Shown here: positions 11,909-22,881 of the stretch, in pieces
How the letters are laid out: the number at the start of each line of letters is the position of its first letter
Numbering within the stretch: the stretch's first letter is position 1
NCBI GenBank assembly: GCA_009760855.2
Contig: WPIO01000022.1
Span: 5,061,001-5,125,000, forward strand
Direction: 5' to 3'
DNA length: 64,000 bases
Source: Cristatella mucedo
Taxonomy: Eukaryota > Bryozoa > Phylactolaemata > Cristatellidae
Notes under the pieces: generated by a model
What the model saw: only the letters and a program-made list of their open reading frames with translations
Told to the model about the DNA's origin: nothing
Database searches by the model: none
Made by a program: the position numbers and the translations under genes

Positions 11909-12116
11909 ATAAAAAACTACTAGCTGATGTGACAGCCTGTTTTTTTTATTTAACACCTTTTTGTGTAGCGGCAAAAGACCAGAAGAGCCTCAAAGGCCCC
12001 ACCGCTTGCAGCGGCAACAAAAGATCGCCCACCACAGGATTCGAACCCACAACCTTGGGCTGGGAGCGTGAATAGACAGACCGACCACCGTACCTAGTGT
12101 GCCATTACGGCTGCAA
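11909..12116 (-). mobile_element. SINE-T copy, near full length
   Basis: Minus-strand order: GCCGTAATGGCACACTAGG head, B-box GGGTTCGAATCC, body GCCGCTGCAAGCGGTGG, and the tail with ACATCAGCTAG. The anticodon arm is diverged and a T-run lies in the distal body. Confidence 0.8.
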
Positions 12117-12599
12117 TGAAATTAGTTTGGGTTTCAAAAGTCCTAGGTTAAATATATGCCAAATTATCTGCCTCAATTCTCTGCCGCTCGGTTGTTAAGA
12201 CCACTGGGCGTGTATATTAGAACGAGCCCTGACGAAGCTCAAATATAAGTGAGTACACAGCCGCGGACATATCGACTTCGGCAGGCAAAAGAAGATAAAG
12301 CTTGCGCATTAAGTCCACAAGCCAGCTCGGCTGTCGAAGACGAGCACTCAAGCGAGCGGTATATATTTAAATAGACCAATAGATACATAAATAGATCGAC
12401 GGACAAATAGGAAAGCTGAGATATACGGGAAATCATTTCGTGGAAAAATTCCTTTAAAGATCGTTCGGAGCCCACGAAGATTTCATGAAACTATTTTCTT
12501 TTTATAAAAGGCACAGCATTCCTAGTTGGTCTCAGCATTTAACCCGATCGAGGTCAAGGCGGATCGAGAATGCGATCTTTGGCAATCGTGCAGCTCGTT
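12117..12599. other. No gene seen
   Basis: Short unrecognised frames only. Weak LINE-linker similarity may begin near 12,530, but I cannot place the boundary. Confidence 0.4.
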
Positions 12600-13140
12600 T
12601 CTCCAGCTTCCGTAAAAATCAGATCGAATAAAAAGATCGTCATCTAGAAGTTCATCTCCAAGTCCAAGAAGAAAGTACTAGATTTCTAAGCTCTTTATCA
12701 ACCGTCCTTTTTCTGAAATGGCTAGATATGCCGCTGCCAAAAATAACTAATACAATAAGCTTACTCTTAGCCTCAGGTTTTAAACCTGCGCCCTCCAAAA
12801 AAGCTGCCGTCAGGCCACCGTTTACGAAGTCAGTATTGGGCCAGAAGAATTTATTCAACTTCCTCCAAGTCGCCCTCCATAGAAAGGACGCTCGAACTAC
12901 TGACAGCAGCCAAGCTAAACTCTTACATTAGGAATCGAATCAAAGAAAGTACTTTCCAAGCAGCCGTGATTTAAAACTAAGTACGCCTCAGTGTCAGTGC
13001 GAATGCGTATGTTTTACGACCTTCTCAGGAATATTAACCTATGTAACATCTCATTGCTATTACTGCTCGATCTCTCGGCAGCATTGATTATCACGCTACC
13101 ATTGATTATCCAGTCTTTTGATCTGTCAAGTTGCCGGAAA
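12600..13140 (+). mobile_element. LINE remnant, linker and start of reverse transcriptase
   Basis: The frame at 12,680-12,860 reads STVLFLKWLD, LPKITNTISLLLASGF, PAPSKKAAVRP and KSVLGQ. This is the conserved stretch upstream of the CR1/L2 reverse transcriptase. After frameshifts, NDLLRNINLCNISLLLLLDL with SAA follows at about 13,020-13,085 (RT motif). The family is related to LINE-A but diverged from it. The copy ends at about 13,140, shortly before a minus-strand LINE-A tail. Confidence 0.65.
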
Positions 13141-13260
13141 TGAAGTCTTCGGCTCTGGTACCTACCCAAATGGCGGCACAATATAACGTGTGCACGTCAT
13201 CCACTTTTCTGCACCCACCTACGCACAAAATACCAGGAACTAATTCCAAAATGTGACAAT

Positions 13261-13555
13261 ATTAATTATAGTAATACATTTGTATAGCGCCCTCAGAGAA
13301 CCTAATCTCTTTCTACGCATTTTACATATGCCTTAAAGGAAGCACAATCGAATTATTAGTGGTAGCATGCTAAATGATAACAAGCATAACATGGTTAGAG
13401 GTGACATGCACAGGGTCAGCATGCAAATATGATAGCACACAAAAGATGAATCACTAAGATCCACTAAGTGCTGTGATAAATAGGTGCGTGTTTAGCTTCT
13501 TTTTAATATCGTCAAGTCATGGGATGTCATGACGCCAGTTGGAAGTGAGTGACAT
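13261..13555 (-). mobile_element. LINE-A 3' end
   Basis: The 3' stem-loop (AGCGCCCTCAGAGAACCTAA) sits at the left end next to an AT-rich tail. The 3' UTR (ATGTCACCTCTAACCATG on the minus strand) and the end of the ORF follow toward the right. The MULE at 13,584 lies just beyond. Confidence 0.8.
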
Positions 13556-13583
13556 TTTTTACTTCCTATTACCTCATTTTTGC

Positions 13584-15641
13584 GGTTGGGTGACTATTGA
13601 ACCTACGACTACTGACCCTACGACAATTGGCCTGTACCAACCGGCCTATACGACAATTGATCTATATACCATCTGATCTGTGACTATTGAACTTATGACA
13701 ACTGGCAATTGATCTAAATGTCAATTTATATGAATGATGCACAATTTTTAATTTACGCTATTGATAAAAATAATTAACAATGAATTCATGACTGTCTGAA
13801 AATTTTTATATTTATGCAACAGGATTGTTAGTAAAACAGTTTTTTCTCTTAAGTGTCAAACATGTTCATTAAGTTCTAGATAAAATCGATCTTAATGTTA
13901 CTGTAGCATCTCAGCTAATTATGCGACAAATATGCAACGACACGAAGAAAAGTTAGAACATCTGTACGACATTAACCTTATACAGCCAGTCGAACATTTT
14001 CGGCAAGCTCACGGTATTTCTTTGCTTGGACAACAAGAACGCCAGTGGTGCCTTGCAAGAACAAGGCAGTCTGCTTACTGTGGTCCATGAGAAGCCCTTT
14101 CAGAAATGTCCACGTCGTCGGATGATGGCACTGGAACAATGCTTGGAAACCGTAATGCCACCCCTCTACTGAATTAGTTGTACTAGCTACACCGTCTACG
14201 GACGCCCCATACTGATTCCACATCCCCACAGGGAAGAGCGCACTGCCGTAGTTATCACCTTGGCCTCAAAGACATGTGCCTCGGATGTAGGTATGTTCGA
14301 AGTATGAGATCAGTTCGCTCATACGCTCATGTGATGGCGTAGAGTCGGACAGCAGCTCGAATGCTTCGATGACGTCAGTCTCTGGTACATGTGCCAGTGC
14401 TGGTAGACATTGAACTGCACTACGGATAACACCATCAGTTTCATAATCCTCTTTCATTCCCAACTCGTTGAACTTTCGTATAGCGTTCTGAGCGCGATGG
14501 AAGTAGCAGCCCGTGGTTGTAGCTGTCGAGTACAAGGCAGAGAAAGCATTAATAGCTGCTGCTGCATCGAAATCGGTGAAAATTGTTCGAGGGTTTTGCA
14601 GCAGTTTGTATGAGACGCTTTAGTTCGGCGAGAAGGCGATCGTATGTTGCGCGAGTCTTGTTTGGAAGTAGGCAGTATATTCCAACAGGGGTAAGTCCTG
14701 GGACAAATTGAAAATGAATGATGCACAGTTGAAAGAAAAGTAAGCGAACTACTTGAAACGTACCGTCAGATGGCCACACGTCTGCGCGAGCCAAGCCGTC
14801 TAGTAAAGTGCTACTTCCGAGGATAATCAGCCCCGACCCTGTCCTGGTCCTGAGTCAGACAGTACAAAATCAATGAACTTCTGTGGAATGTCAAATAACA
14901 GATCTGTGAGTATCGGTGGTGAAGTTCCGTCAGCCTCGGACAAGTCCTTCTTTCTCTGCCGCTGCAGTGCTCGATTCAAGGTTGACTTCTTCGGTAAAGC
15001 CATTAACGCGTCATCAGATAGGTTCCTACCCACAGAACCTTGCACTACACTCAGAGTCGTAGAAACTTCCGACATCTTAGCCTTCACGTCATCAACAGTC
15101 TTTCTTGCCCGGGCTATTGCTATGTTTCCTTCGTGGCAGGGTTCTGGAGCGCGATTTCCAACTACTGTAGTGCCATTCGTTATTAGACGAGCATCGCAAC
15201 CAAGCTGACGGTATTTGCAGCATCGCCAATTCGTAGTGCCGCTTGCATTAACGATTACTTTCGAGTATTCAAAGTTTCTATATATCGCAGTAGCATTTCC
15301 ACGCTCGGAGAATTCGTACTGTATTGCTTGACTCCATGATCTATAAATATTTTTATGTTCAACAATTAATAACTTCAAAATTTATCAATTCTATTTATTT
15401 ATACTAGCTGATATCCAATCCTTATAATAGTCTATAACCTAATATATATATATATATATATATATATAACCTAATTTTATCAAATAAAACCGATCTGCAC
15501 CAGTTTTATTTGTATTGCCTATTTCTGATCTTAGGGCCACTTTTCAAAGATCAGTTGTCATATAGATCAAATGTCATATAGGCCGGTTGGTACAGGCCAA
15601 ATGTCGTAGGGCAAGTAGTCACAAGTTCAATAGTCGGTACA
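13584..15641 (-). mobile_element. MULE DNA transposon with long TIRs and 10-bp target duplication
   Basis: The ends are inverted repeats of about 100 bp. Left reads GACTATTGAACCTACGAC, then GGCCTGTACCAACCGGCCTA; the right end, complemented, reads GACTATTGAACTTGTGAC, then the same 20-base block. The element is flanked by a perfect direct repeat TCATTTTTGC at 13,574-13,583 and 15,642-15,651, in the 8-11-bp range expected of Mutator-like elements. Inside is one minus-strand transposase frame (15,378-13,978) with a FLYWCH zinc finger and a MULE catalytic domain. The total of 2,058 bp suits a compact full-length element, now inactivated. Confidence 0.88.
13978..15378 (-). pseudogene. FLYWCH zinc finger / MULE transposase, inactivated
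   Basis: MULE transposases cut and paste DNA with a DDE active site. An N-terminal FLYWCH finger lies in the 5' part (about residues 25-75 of the first segment: TNWRCCKYRQLGCDARLITN, then a CHEGN histidine). The catalytic core follows: WPSDGTFQ (first Asp) with VGIYCLLPNKTRATYDRL near 14,780-14,640, then TDFDAAAINAF (second Asp) and GCYFHRAQNA near 14,590-14,480, then YFEHTYIRG (Glu) near 14,300. The C-terminal STTNSVEGWH lies near 14,180. Frameshifts near 14,830 and 14,590 and an in-frame TGA at 14,268-14,266 (CpG-decay type, likely former Arg) break it. No intron is apparent. The domain identity is secure from motif order; the exact start is uncertain. Confidence 0.85.
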
Positions 15642-15789
15642 TCATTTTTGCACTGCATTGCAACGGCGTGGGTCCCATTTCGAGATTTCTGAGCTCGTAT
15701 GAGGTACCCTAGAGATTTGTTCGAGGTCCACTTGTTTTCCCAATTTATATTCTCCCCTTACCGCCATAAGCACCCAACACAATCTAGGC

Positions 15790-16025
15790 TCGGTTTGTAT
15801 TTACTGGGCCGAAAAGATGTGCCTTTAGTTGAGACTCAAATTCTCCAAAGTCAATACAGGCAAATACATAACCCAGAAGTAAGTTCCAGACTTTCGGTGC
15901 CTGCGAATTGAGCGTAAGTCCTGGTCGCCACAATCTAAGTGTCTGGTGAAAAACTACTTTTCGCAAGATGATTGCATCAACTCGACTGTGAAGGGACCTG
16001 ATTTCACGTTCACATACTTGCAAAC
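15790..16025 (-). mobile_element. LINE C-terminal fragment (family other than A/B)
   Basis: The minus-strand frame reads LTLNSQAPKVWNLL, GEFESQLKAHLF. This is the APxxWNxLP...F...LK.HLF signature at the end of CR1/L2-group reverse transcriptase ORFs. Confidence 0.6.
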
Positions 16026-16029
16026 ATTT

Positions 16030-16290
16030 GGGCGTGCTTAGATAGGTAGCATCACCCCTGCCAAATTAGTCCATGAGTAATAACATCCCGTCTAGACTTC
16101 GGTACTCTGCCCATGCAGGTCATCCGATCTGTTCGATATCAAGCTTTTAACTGCAGACCTGCAGCTTATACTGCACAACTCCGCAGTCAGGCATTTCTAG
16201 CTCAGCATTGCAACTGCCACATCACATCAATTCTAGCCAACCTGCGCTGACTTCTTATGAAGCAAAGTATTGACTTCAATGCCCCCATTT
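16030..16290 (+). mobile_element. Degenerate LINE-A fragment
   Basis: Scattered LINE-A matches: AAATTAGTCCATGAGTAATAACATCCCGTCTAGACTT (quoted as two 20-base-or-shorter blocks: AAATTAGTCCATGAG and ACATCCCGTCTAGACTT), ACTGCACAACTCCGCAG, and CAACTGCCACATCACATCA. It is heavily mutated. Confidence 0.6.
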
Positions 16291-17022
16291 TTCTCACTTT
16301 TCGGTCCCACCATTCTCCCACTCCGGTTTGCCTGTCCGAACCACCAACTCAAAGTGACTGTCTGTTTCTCTGAATCTGATGTAGTCAAGCTGCGCTTCGA
16401 ACAAGCCGCGAAGCCTTTGTGAGACCATACAACCAGTCTGTATCCACCCAAATCCTGCTGTAGCTCGCGACAGACCGACACGACGACAACCCACCCCACC
16501 CCCACTGACTCGGCGGCACCAGGAAGCAAGAAACCAATGTATGCCTCGCCGCATTTGCTCCAGCCGTAAAACTTTTTATTTCGGCGCTAGCGCGTGGTGA
16601 AACTGTATGCCACTATCCCCAAGTAAAGCTCCACGAAAATTATTTTTTTTTAGGGCGGTAAATATATATGTTATTATTAAATTTCCTCTCGTGTAGGTGC
16701 TCGTGGAGATGGAAACTGGACATAAAAAGTATCATCACGAATACGCACGAAATGCGTGCAGCAAGTAACGGTATGCAATTGACATTAATGCCTCCAGTTA
16801 TTCAAAATAAAACCGGTGTATTCTAGTGAACATCGGTGCCGTTACGCCACTGCTCGGCCCTATCAGTTGCTCAACGTGAGTTAACTTTTAGTAGTGGATT
16901 TCAATAGTTAATTGACGCTAGCACTTTACATAGATGCATATATCCCAGCAAAAGTTCGTCCGGCGCATTATAACTTTCAAAAACAGAAGATAACATAAAG
17001 GCGTACGACGTACAAAACTATG
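16291..17022. other. No gene seen
   Basis: Short unrecognised frames on both strands. No repeat could be assigned. Confidence 0.4.
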
Positions 17023-17095
17023 TGAACCTGACGTGACTCGAACACGCAACCTTCTGATCTGGAGTCAGACGCGCTACCAATTGCGCCACAGATTC
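17023..17095 (-). tRNA. tRNA-Trp (CCA)
   Basis: The 73-nt minus-strand sequence folds as a complete cloverleaf. The acceptor GAATCTG pairs fully with CAGGTTC (one G-U). The D arm GGCGC..GCGC contains the A box TGGCGCAATTGG. The anticodon loop places CCA at 17,062-17,060 (position 34-36), and the T arm contains the B box GTTCGAGTC. It closely matches animal nuclear tRNA-Trp. The discriminator base is A and there is no intron. A TTTT terminator follows at 17,017-17,014. Unlike the SINE heads in this window, no SINE body follows, so this is probably a functional gene. Confidence 0.92.
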
Positions 17096-18554
17096 CGACA
17101 TGCGTATAAAGCTATAAGGTATATATATATATACAATATAATACAACTTACTGCCATCCATGAGAACTGAAAAGAAATTTTCACTAGCAGCTCCATCCCC
17201 CGCGTGACGTGGCAATAAATAAAACGATCGACGTAGCCAGTCGTAGTCCGTCGCTAGTGACTACGCCCACATGTCGGACCGACGGATTTGACCATCAGGT
17301 ACGGCCGAAATGCGAGCGGGTACCCACGGGCTAGACGCGGCACTTCTGGCTGCCAGTTCATAGGTCAGGTAGAAGCGAAAGCGCGTAAGCCACTAAGCAC
17401 AAGCTGGACGCTGCTGCCTCGTGGCCAGGGTCCTGCTAGCTGTGGGTAGCTCGGTTGATGCTCGACTCCCTGACGGCTGCAGGCACTGTAGTCTTTGCCT
17501 CTTTCCGCTGCTCGATCGGTCGATAGCAGCGAAGACGTACCCTACCCCACCCTGGCTCCGCTACCCCGTCCCCTACCCTGCGCTCCGGCAACTCGCAGCG
17601 TACGCAGGGGACATCGATCGCAATTGCCTGCACGCGGCGTCTTGCGTCGCGCTTGGCTACGCGTATATTCCGCCGCGCGACGCTTTGAATTCGTTTGTTA
17701 CCGCGCGGTAGCGCTTGAGCTGATGGCCTCGGCCGTCTGAGCAGCGTTCTGCGACGGGACTGGGGACGCGTTCCTGGAAGGGGGCGGTAGGGAAGCATCC
17801 AAGCCAGGTCGATGTTATTATGACCGCACGACCCTTGCTAGTTCAGGTAGCGGCTCAGCGCATGCTGTGAGAACAGACCGCACGCTCTCAATACGCCAAG
17901 CGGTGCTGTCGCAGTGCTTAATATCGTGCAGGCAGCATTAGCAGCAACAGCGTATCAGGAAAAGCGCAAAGCTTTGCCTGCACATTAAGGCCGATGCAGC
18001 AGGTAGCTTACAAGCTAACATACTCGCTCATACGCTTACAGCAGCTTAAGCTCAGCTATTTATTTCGACGATTTTCGTATACAGCGTTTTGATTGTCACG
18101 AGTTTTAATCGCACGTTCTCCTCTTCGGACTCGGCGGTGGCTTGCCGAACGACGACGAGGTCGCCTTCACCTGCGCAGGGAATTCCGCCGCACCCGCCGC
18201 GTCGCAGCTGCTGGCACTAGCAGCGCCGGAGCACGTCATCCGGAAGAGTCTTTGATGACACAGCGGCTCGAAAAGAGCACCGAGGCAGCTGTCGCAGATT
18301 CAGAATACGGTCATGCTTGGCTCTGACCATCGGCATCGCCGACCCAATGCAGCGGCACAGCACAGCACGCGAGGCAAAAGATTCCTATCGCTTTGGGCAG
18401 AGGCGGCGCGCTGTGGACAGGATCGATTCAAAGCGGCGGCCGAGTGCACGCGCGGGCAGCAAGTTAAAGCACGATGGACGAAACTTTGAAAGGCACGAGT
18501 TCGATCCCTGTCTAAGGATTGGAACTATCTATTCGGTCTCTTGCTCAGCTACCT
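17096..18554. other. No gene seen; GC-rich at 17,230-17,800
   Basis: Contains a short (TA)n at about 17,117-17,133, a GC-rich unique segment and several overlapping unrecognised frames. Near 18,495, GAGTTCGATCCCTGTCTA resembles a tRNA B-box. A related motif is at 44,618, hinting at another degenerate SINE. Confidence 0.4.
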
Positions 18555-18945
18555 AATAATAATAATAATAATGCACTTGGTAAAGCGCCTTCTGAGAACT
18601 CAATCTCTCTCTAGGCGCTTTACATTTGCTGCTAAGGGAAATGCAATCGATTGGTGAGTAATATCATGCTTGATAGACAAACAAAATGAATAACATGGTT
18701 AGGGGTGACATGCACAGGGTCAGCGTGCAAGTGCGGTTAGTGGCAGCATGCACAGTGTCAGCACGCGCAAGCACATCAAGGACGAATCGCAGGGACCCAC
18801 TAAATGCTGTCCTAAAAAGGTGTTTTAAGTTCTTTTTAAATGCGGTCAAGTCGGGGGATGTTCTGACGCAAGTCGGGAGGGAGTTCCAGGCTTTGGGAGC
18901 ATACGAACTGAATGCACGGTCTCCAAAGGATTTGAGGTTTGTACT
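18555..18945 (-). mobile_element. LINE-A 3' end
   Basis: (AAT)n tail at the left, then the 3' stem-loop and 3' UTR, then the C-terminal ORF (APKAWNSLP, F..NLKHLFRTAFSGSLRF) up to SFGDRAFSSYAP. The 5' truncation abuts a LINE-B fragment in the opposite orientation. Confidence 0.85.
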
Positions 18946-18946
18946 A

Positions 18947-19600
18947 TTGTCTCCCAACTTCTGCCTAGGCTGGACTACTGTAATTCAGTTTTGCTGGGCT
19001 AACTAAAAAAAAAACCCATCAAGTCTCTGCAGCTGGTGGTGAATATGTCTGCAAAGTAAGTCAACTAATCCCAGAGATTAAGCCAAACTTCTCCTGTGCT
19101 CAAAGAGCAACTGCGGCTCCCTGGTTAATCATAAATGAATATAGAGCAAACTGCTTACTGTGACCAGCTAGGCTCCTGCCACGTGCTCGGCTCCTTTATC
19201 CATAGCTGAGCTGCTGCACCAGTTTCAGCATCCTCGCACCCTCGGGTCTTCTATGGACAATATACTAGCTGTGCCCCTTTCTTGCTTAAAGGCTACTGGG
19301 AATAACAGCTTTTTCTCTACAGGTCATATGTCAAACTCACATCCGCAAATCTTACCCGACGATAACTCCTCTCCCACTGCCGCCGACAGTGGGACATCCT
19401 CTTCAGCTACTAAGCTGCTACCTCCACGCTACTCACTTCCCCGACTGCTTCCCTGACACCGCTACGGTTTCCACTTTCTGCTTGTTTCGTGAAACGGCTG
19501 CAGTATGGGCACCGAAAGCCGCTTAGGCTTTGAGTGCGACATAGAAAACTCCTGAGTAACGTCCACTGTATCCATGTAGATTAACGGAGTTTTAGACGGA
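18947..19600 (+). mobile_element. LINE-B 3' portion
   Basis: Nucleotide and peptide similarity to the LINE-B copy at 29,868-27,846: CTAGGCTGGACTACTGTAAT (RLDYCNS equivalent), then GAGCTGCTGCACCAGTTTCAG, TCTATGGACAATATACTAGC, and near the end AGCCGCTTAGGCT. Multiple frameshifts. Confidence 0.75.
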
Positions 19601-20221
19601 GACTTGTGACGTTGCATTACTACAAAGTGCGTTTTTGATAACCAACTATTAGGCTTCATTTTGGGCTACGTATGTACATATATTAGTTATCGTATGTATA
19701 TACACAAGTATTAAACAAGTTTAGGGAATTTTTTGCTACTCACGTTTGAAATAATTCTTAACAGACTTGGCAAGTTTATATTTATTTATTCATACAATAT
19801 TTAGAATTCGCGATTTCATTTCGAGATCGTGCGCTGTGCCTACGAAATGCGGATGCTGTAGATCATCGAATACTCTGTTCCATAAGTAGCCACAGCACGA
19901 TTCTCCTTATCCGGTGCCATTGGGAAACTTGCTTTTTAATTTCTTATAATTCTGTCGTGATGATAATCCAAATGATCCTCCTAGTAGATACACGCGGTCG
20001 CATGCCATGTCATCTTATAGACCAAACTTTTGCGAACTTCCAGATCCAGATTCAGACATTATGGCTTTTCACTTGCTCACCATTTTCAGTTGGTTAATTC
20101 CTTTATTAATCCGCGTGCTTCAGTGCTGCTGGTCGGCAGCGAATTTTCACTATCTGACTCGTCAATCTCACGCGTTAGAAGTCCATTCGCACTAGTTAAA
20201 GGTACTTCAGCCCCGCAGTAA
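19601..20221. other. No gene seen
   Basis: AT-rich, with only short unrecognised frames. Confidence 0.4.
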
Positions 20222-20652
20222 GGTCTGACTACTTTCAGCTACATAGCATTGCTCAAAAATGGGTCTTGCTTGTACAGAGAGACGACATCAAAACTGGTCC
20301 ATGCATTTTCGAGGTCTCGACTCGACTAATACGACTCACTGCTTGCCGGTCTACCGGCCTGTGCAATCAGGTGCTGACAATTTGTGCAAAACTCTGCAGC
20401 TAGGCTTGTCTGTCGTGAGCATTGCAGTTGCCGCATCATACCATTTCTCGCTGATCTGCACTGGCTACCAGTCAAGCAACGGCTCGACTTCAAGGTTTGG
20501 TCGCTCACTTTTTTAAGTATCTTCATTCTTTGGCTCCAGCCTATCTATCAGATCTACTCCTTCAGAAGGCCAAGCATCGTACCCCCCTTTTCGAAATCTA
20601 ACTGTTTATCTATACCTCGTACAAACCTCAAATCCTTTGGAGACCGTGCCTT
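20222..20652 (+). mobile_element. LINE-A internal fragment
   Basis: LINE-A from CTTTCAGCTACATAGCATTG through CTTCAAGGTTTGGTCGCTC to CAAACCTCAAATCCTTTGG. Both ends are truncated. It abuts the (ATT)n end of the next, oppositely oriented copy. Confidence 0.85.
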
Positions 20653-20654
20653 TA

Positions 20655-21435
20655 ATACTAATAGTACTCCACTTGATAAAGCACCATCAGAGAACTCAGT
20701 CTCTTTCTAGGTGCTTTACATTTGCTGCAAAGGAAACGCGGTCGAATGGTGAGTGGTATCATGCTTGATAAACAACAATAATGACATGGTTAGGGCTTAC
20801 ATGCACGGGGCCAGCATACAAGAGTGGTTAGTGGCAGTATGCACAGTGTCAGCACGCATAAGCACATAAAAGGACGAACCACAGGGACCCACTAAATGCT
20901 GCAATAAATATATTTGTTTTTGGTTTCTTTTTAAATGTGGTCAAGTCAGGGAATGTTGTGCCACAAGTCGGGAGTGAGTTCCAGGCTTTGGGAGCACACG
21001 AACTAAATGCACAGTCTCCAAAGGATTTGAGATTTGTACGAGGTATTGGTAAGCAGTTAGATTCCGAAAAGCGGGTGGCACTATGCTTGGCCTGGTGGGG
21101 GTAGATCTGATAGATAGGCTGGAGCCAACGAATGCAGAGACCTAAAAGTGAGCGACAAAACGTTGAAGTCGAGGCGTTGCTTGACTGGTAGTCACTGCAG
21201 GTCGGCGAAAAGGCGAGAAGTGATGTGATGTGATGTGGCAACTGCGACGCTCACGACAGAAAGCCTAGCTGCAGAGTTTTGCACCATCTGTAAGCGCCTG
21301 ATTGCACATGTTTGTAGGCAAGCAAGCAGTGAGTTACAGAAGTCAAGAAGACGGGATGTCCCAAATGCATGGACCAACTTAGATGTGGTATCCCTGTCTA
21401 AATAAGCCCGAATTTTTGCAATGTTATGTTGCTGA
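20655..21435 (-). mobile_element. LINE-A 3' copy, near-identical in part to 60,048-60,463
   Basis: Complete 3' tail, 3' UTR and C-terminal third of the ORF. A 416-bp part (20,998-21,413) is collinear with 60,048-60,463 in inverted orientation, with only one difference noticed by eye. Confidence 0.88.
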
Positions 21436-21440
21436 GCCCT

Positions 21441-21770
21441 TAGTTAGTATGCTCTCAAAGCCTGGAACTCACTCCCGATTGACGTCAAAATATCTTCTGA
21501 CTTGACGATATTCAAAAAGAAGCTAAAAACCTACCTATTTATGACAGCATTTAATGGGTCCTTGTGATTCTTGCTTTGTGTGCTTACATGTGTGCTGGTA
21601 CTGTGCATGTCACCTCTAACCATGCTATGCTTGTTGACATTGTGCATGCTACCACTAACTATATGATCATGCTTCCCGGTCAGCATATGTAAAGTACCTA
21701 GAAAGAGAATAAGTTCTCCGAGGAAGCTTTACAAATATTATAATTATTATTCTTTTTATTATTGGTATTA
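21441..21770 (+). mobile_element. LINE-A 3' end
   Basis: TCTCAAAGCCTGGAACTCAC, then TTTAATGGGTCC, the 3' UTR, the stem-loop (AGTACCTAGAAAGAGAATAA), and a degraded AT tail. Confidence 0.75.
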
Positions 21771-22439
21771 GGACTCCTCTGTATTAATGACCTTTTCTGG
21801 ATCATTTTTTTAGTTTCTTATTGGTTCCCATCGTGCAAGTTATACTCTCTTCTCAGACAATAGCTTGTACTGGAAATATATGGCATATGTTTTTACCTTC
21901 TTGTTTGTTTTGGGACTTACTTGAGCGTGAGAAGACTTGTCTACTTTGTCAGATGATTCACAAAGGAACATACTTAATTAGAACAAGTCGAATATGAAAG
22001 TTGGTGTTATTAGCAACCTAATTTTAGCACCAGATACGAAAAAGAACTACTAAAAGCTGCATTTTGCAATATATGCCTGTTATCATTCTTAAATTCTGTT
22101 GTGGTACTGTGAATCCACTGATGGACCGCATTGCCATGTCACTAAGCTGCTAGCTATTCGGTTTTTGCGAGCTTTAATAGATAAGCACCAAAGTTTGAAT
22201 GAACCTATCAATAAAATAGGTTCGTATATGTACCTAAGCTTTCAATGGAGCTTCTAAAATGCTATAACCATCTCAGTCATATCGTTATGCTGGAGAGAGA
22301 AAAGATGCTTGTCAAGCTCAGGAGCCGAATCAGCCACTTGCAAAAGCTGGAGACCAAAGTAGCTGGACGTCTCAGTTTTAGCAGGTCATCCTTCACAGAC
22401 AAGCTTGAAAAGTGGCAATAAAGATTTGGCTTTCCAGTA
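21771..22439. other. No gene seen
   Basis: AT-rich unique sequence up to the TA that marks the left target site of the Tigger element. Confidence 0.4.
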
Positions 22440-22881
22440 CAATGGTGCCCTGACTTACGAGTTTAATTCGTTACGTAACCGAGCTCAATGCTCAAATTAC
22501 TCGTATGTCAAATCAATTTTCCCCATTGAAATGAATTGAAGTGTTTTCAATTAATTTTAATTTTATTTTATTTTATCATTTTATTTTTTTAATTTTATTG
22601 TATTATTATATTTATTTATTTATATTATATTTTTTATATTTATTATTTATATTTATATATTTTATTTATTTATTTTTTTATTTTTATTTTTTTATTTTAT
22701 TTATTATTTAATTTAATTTAATTTTTAATTTTAATTAATTTATCCGTTCTATACCCGCCGCGATTTGTTGTCTGTCACGTGTTTTTAAATTAAAAAATAC
22801 ACTTATAAACAATGAATGTTGTATGAAAACACAGTAGAATAAAATGTACAGTAATACAATGGTTTTGTTACGTATAATGTA

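Noticed and set aside
6021-12116. CRISPR-like or regularly spaced repeats
   Set aside because: The repeated blocks are dispersed SINE/LINE copies with irregular spacing in both orientations.
15443-15470. AT dinucleotide run inside the MULE as an origin or terminator
   Set aside because: A simple (TA)n microsatellite with no supporting context.
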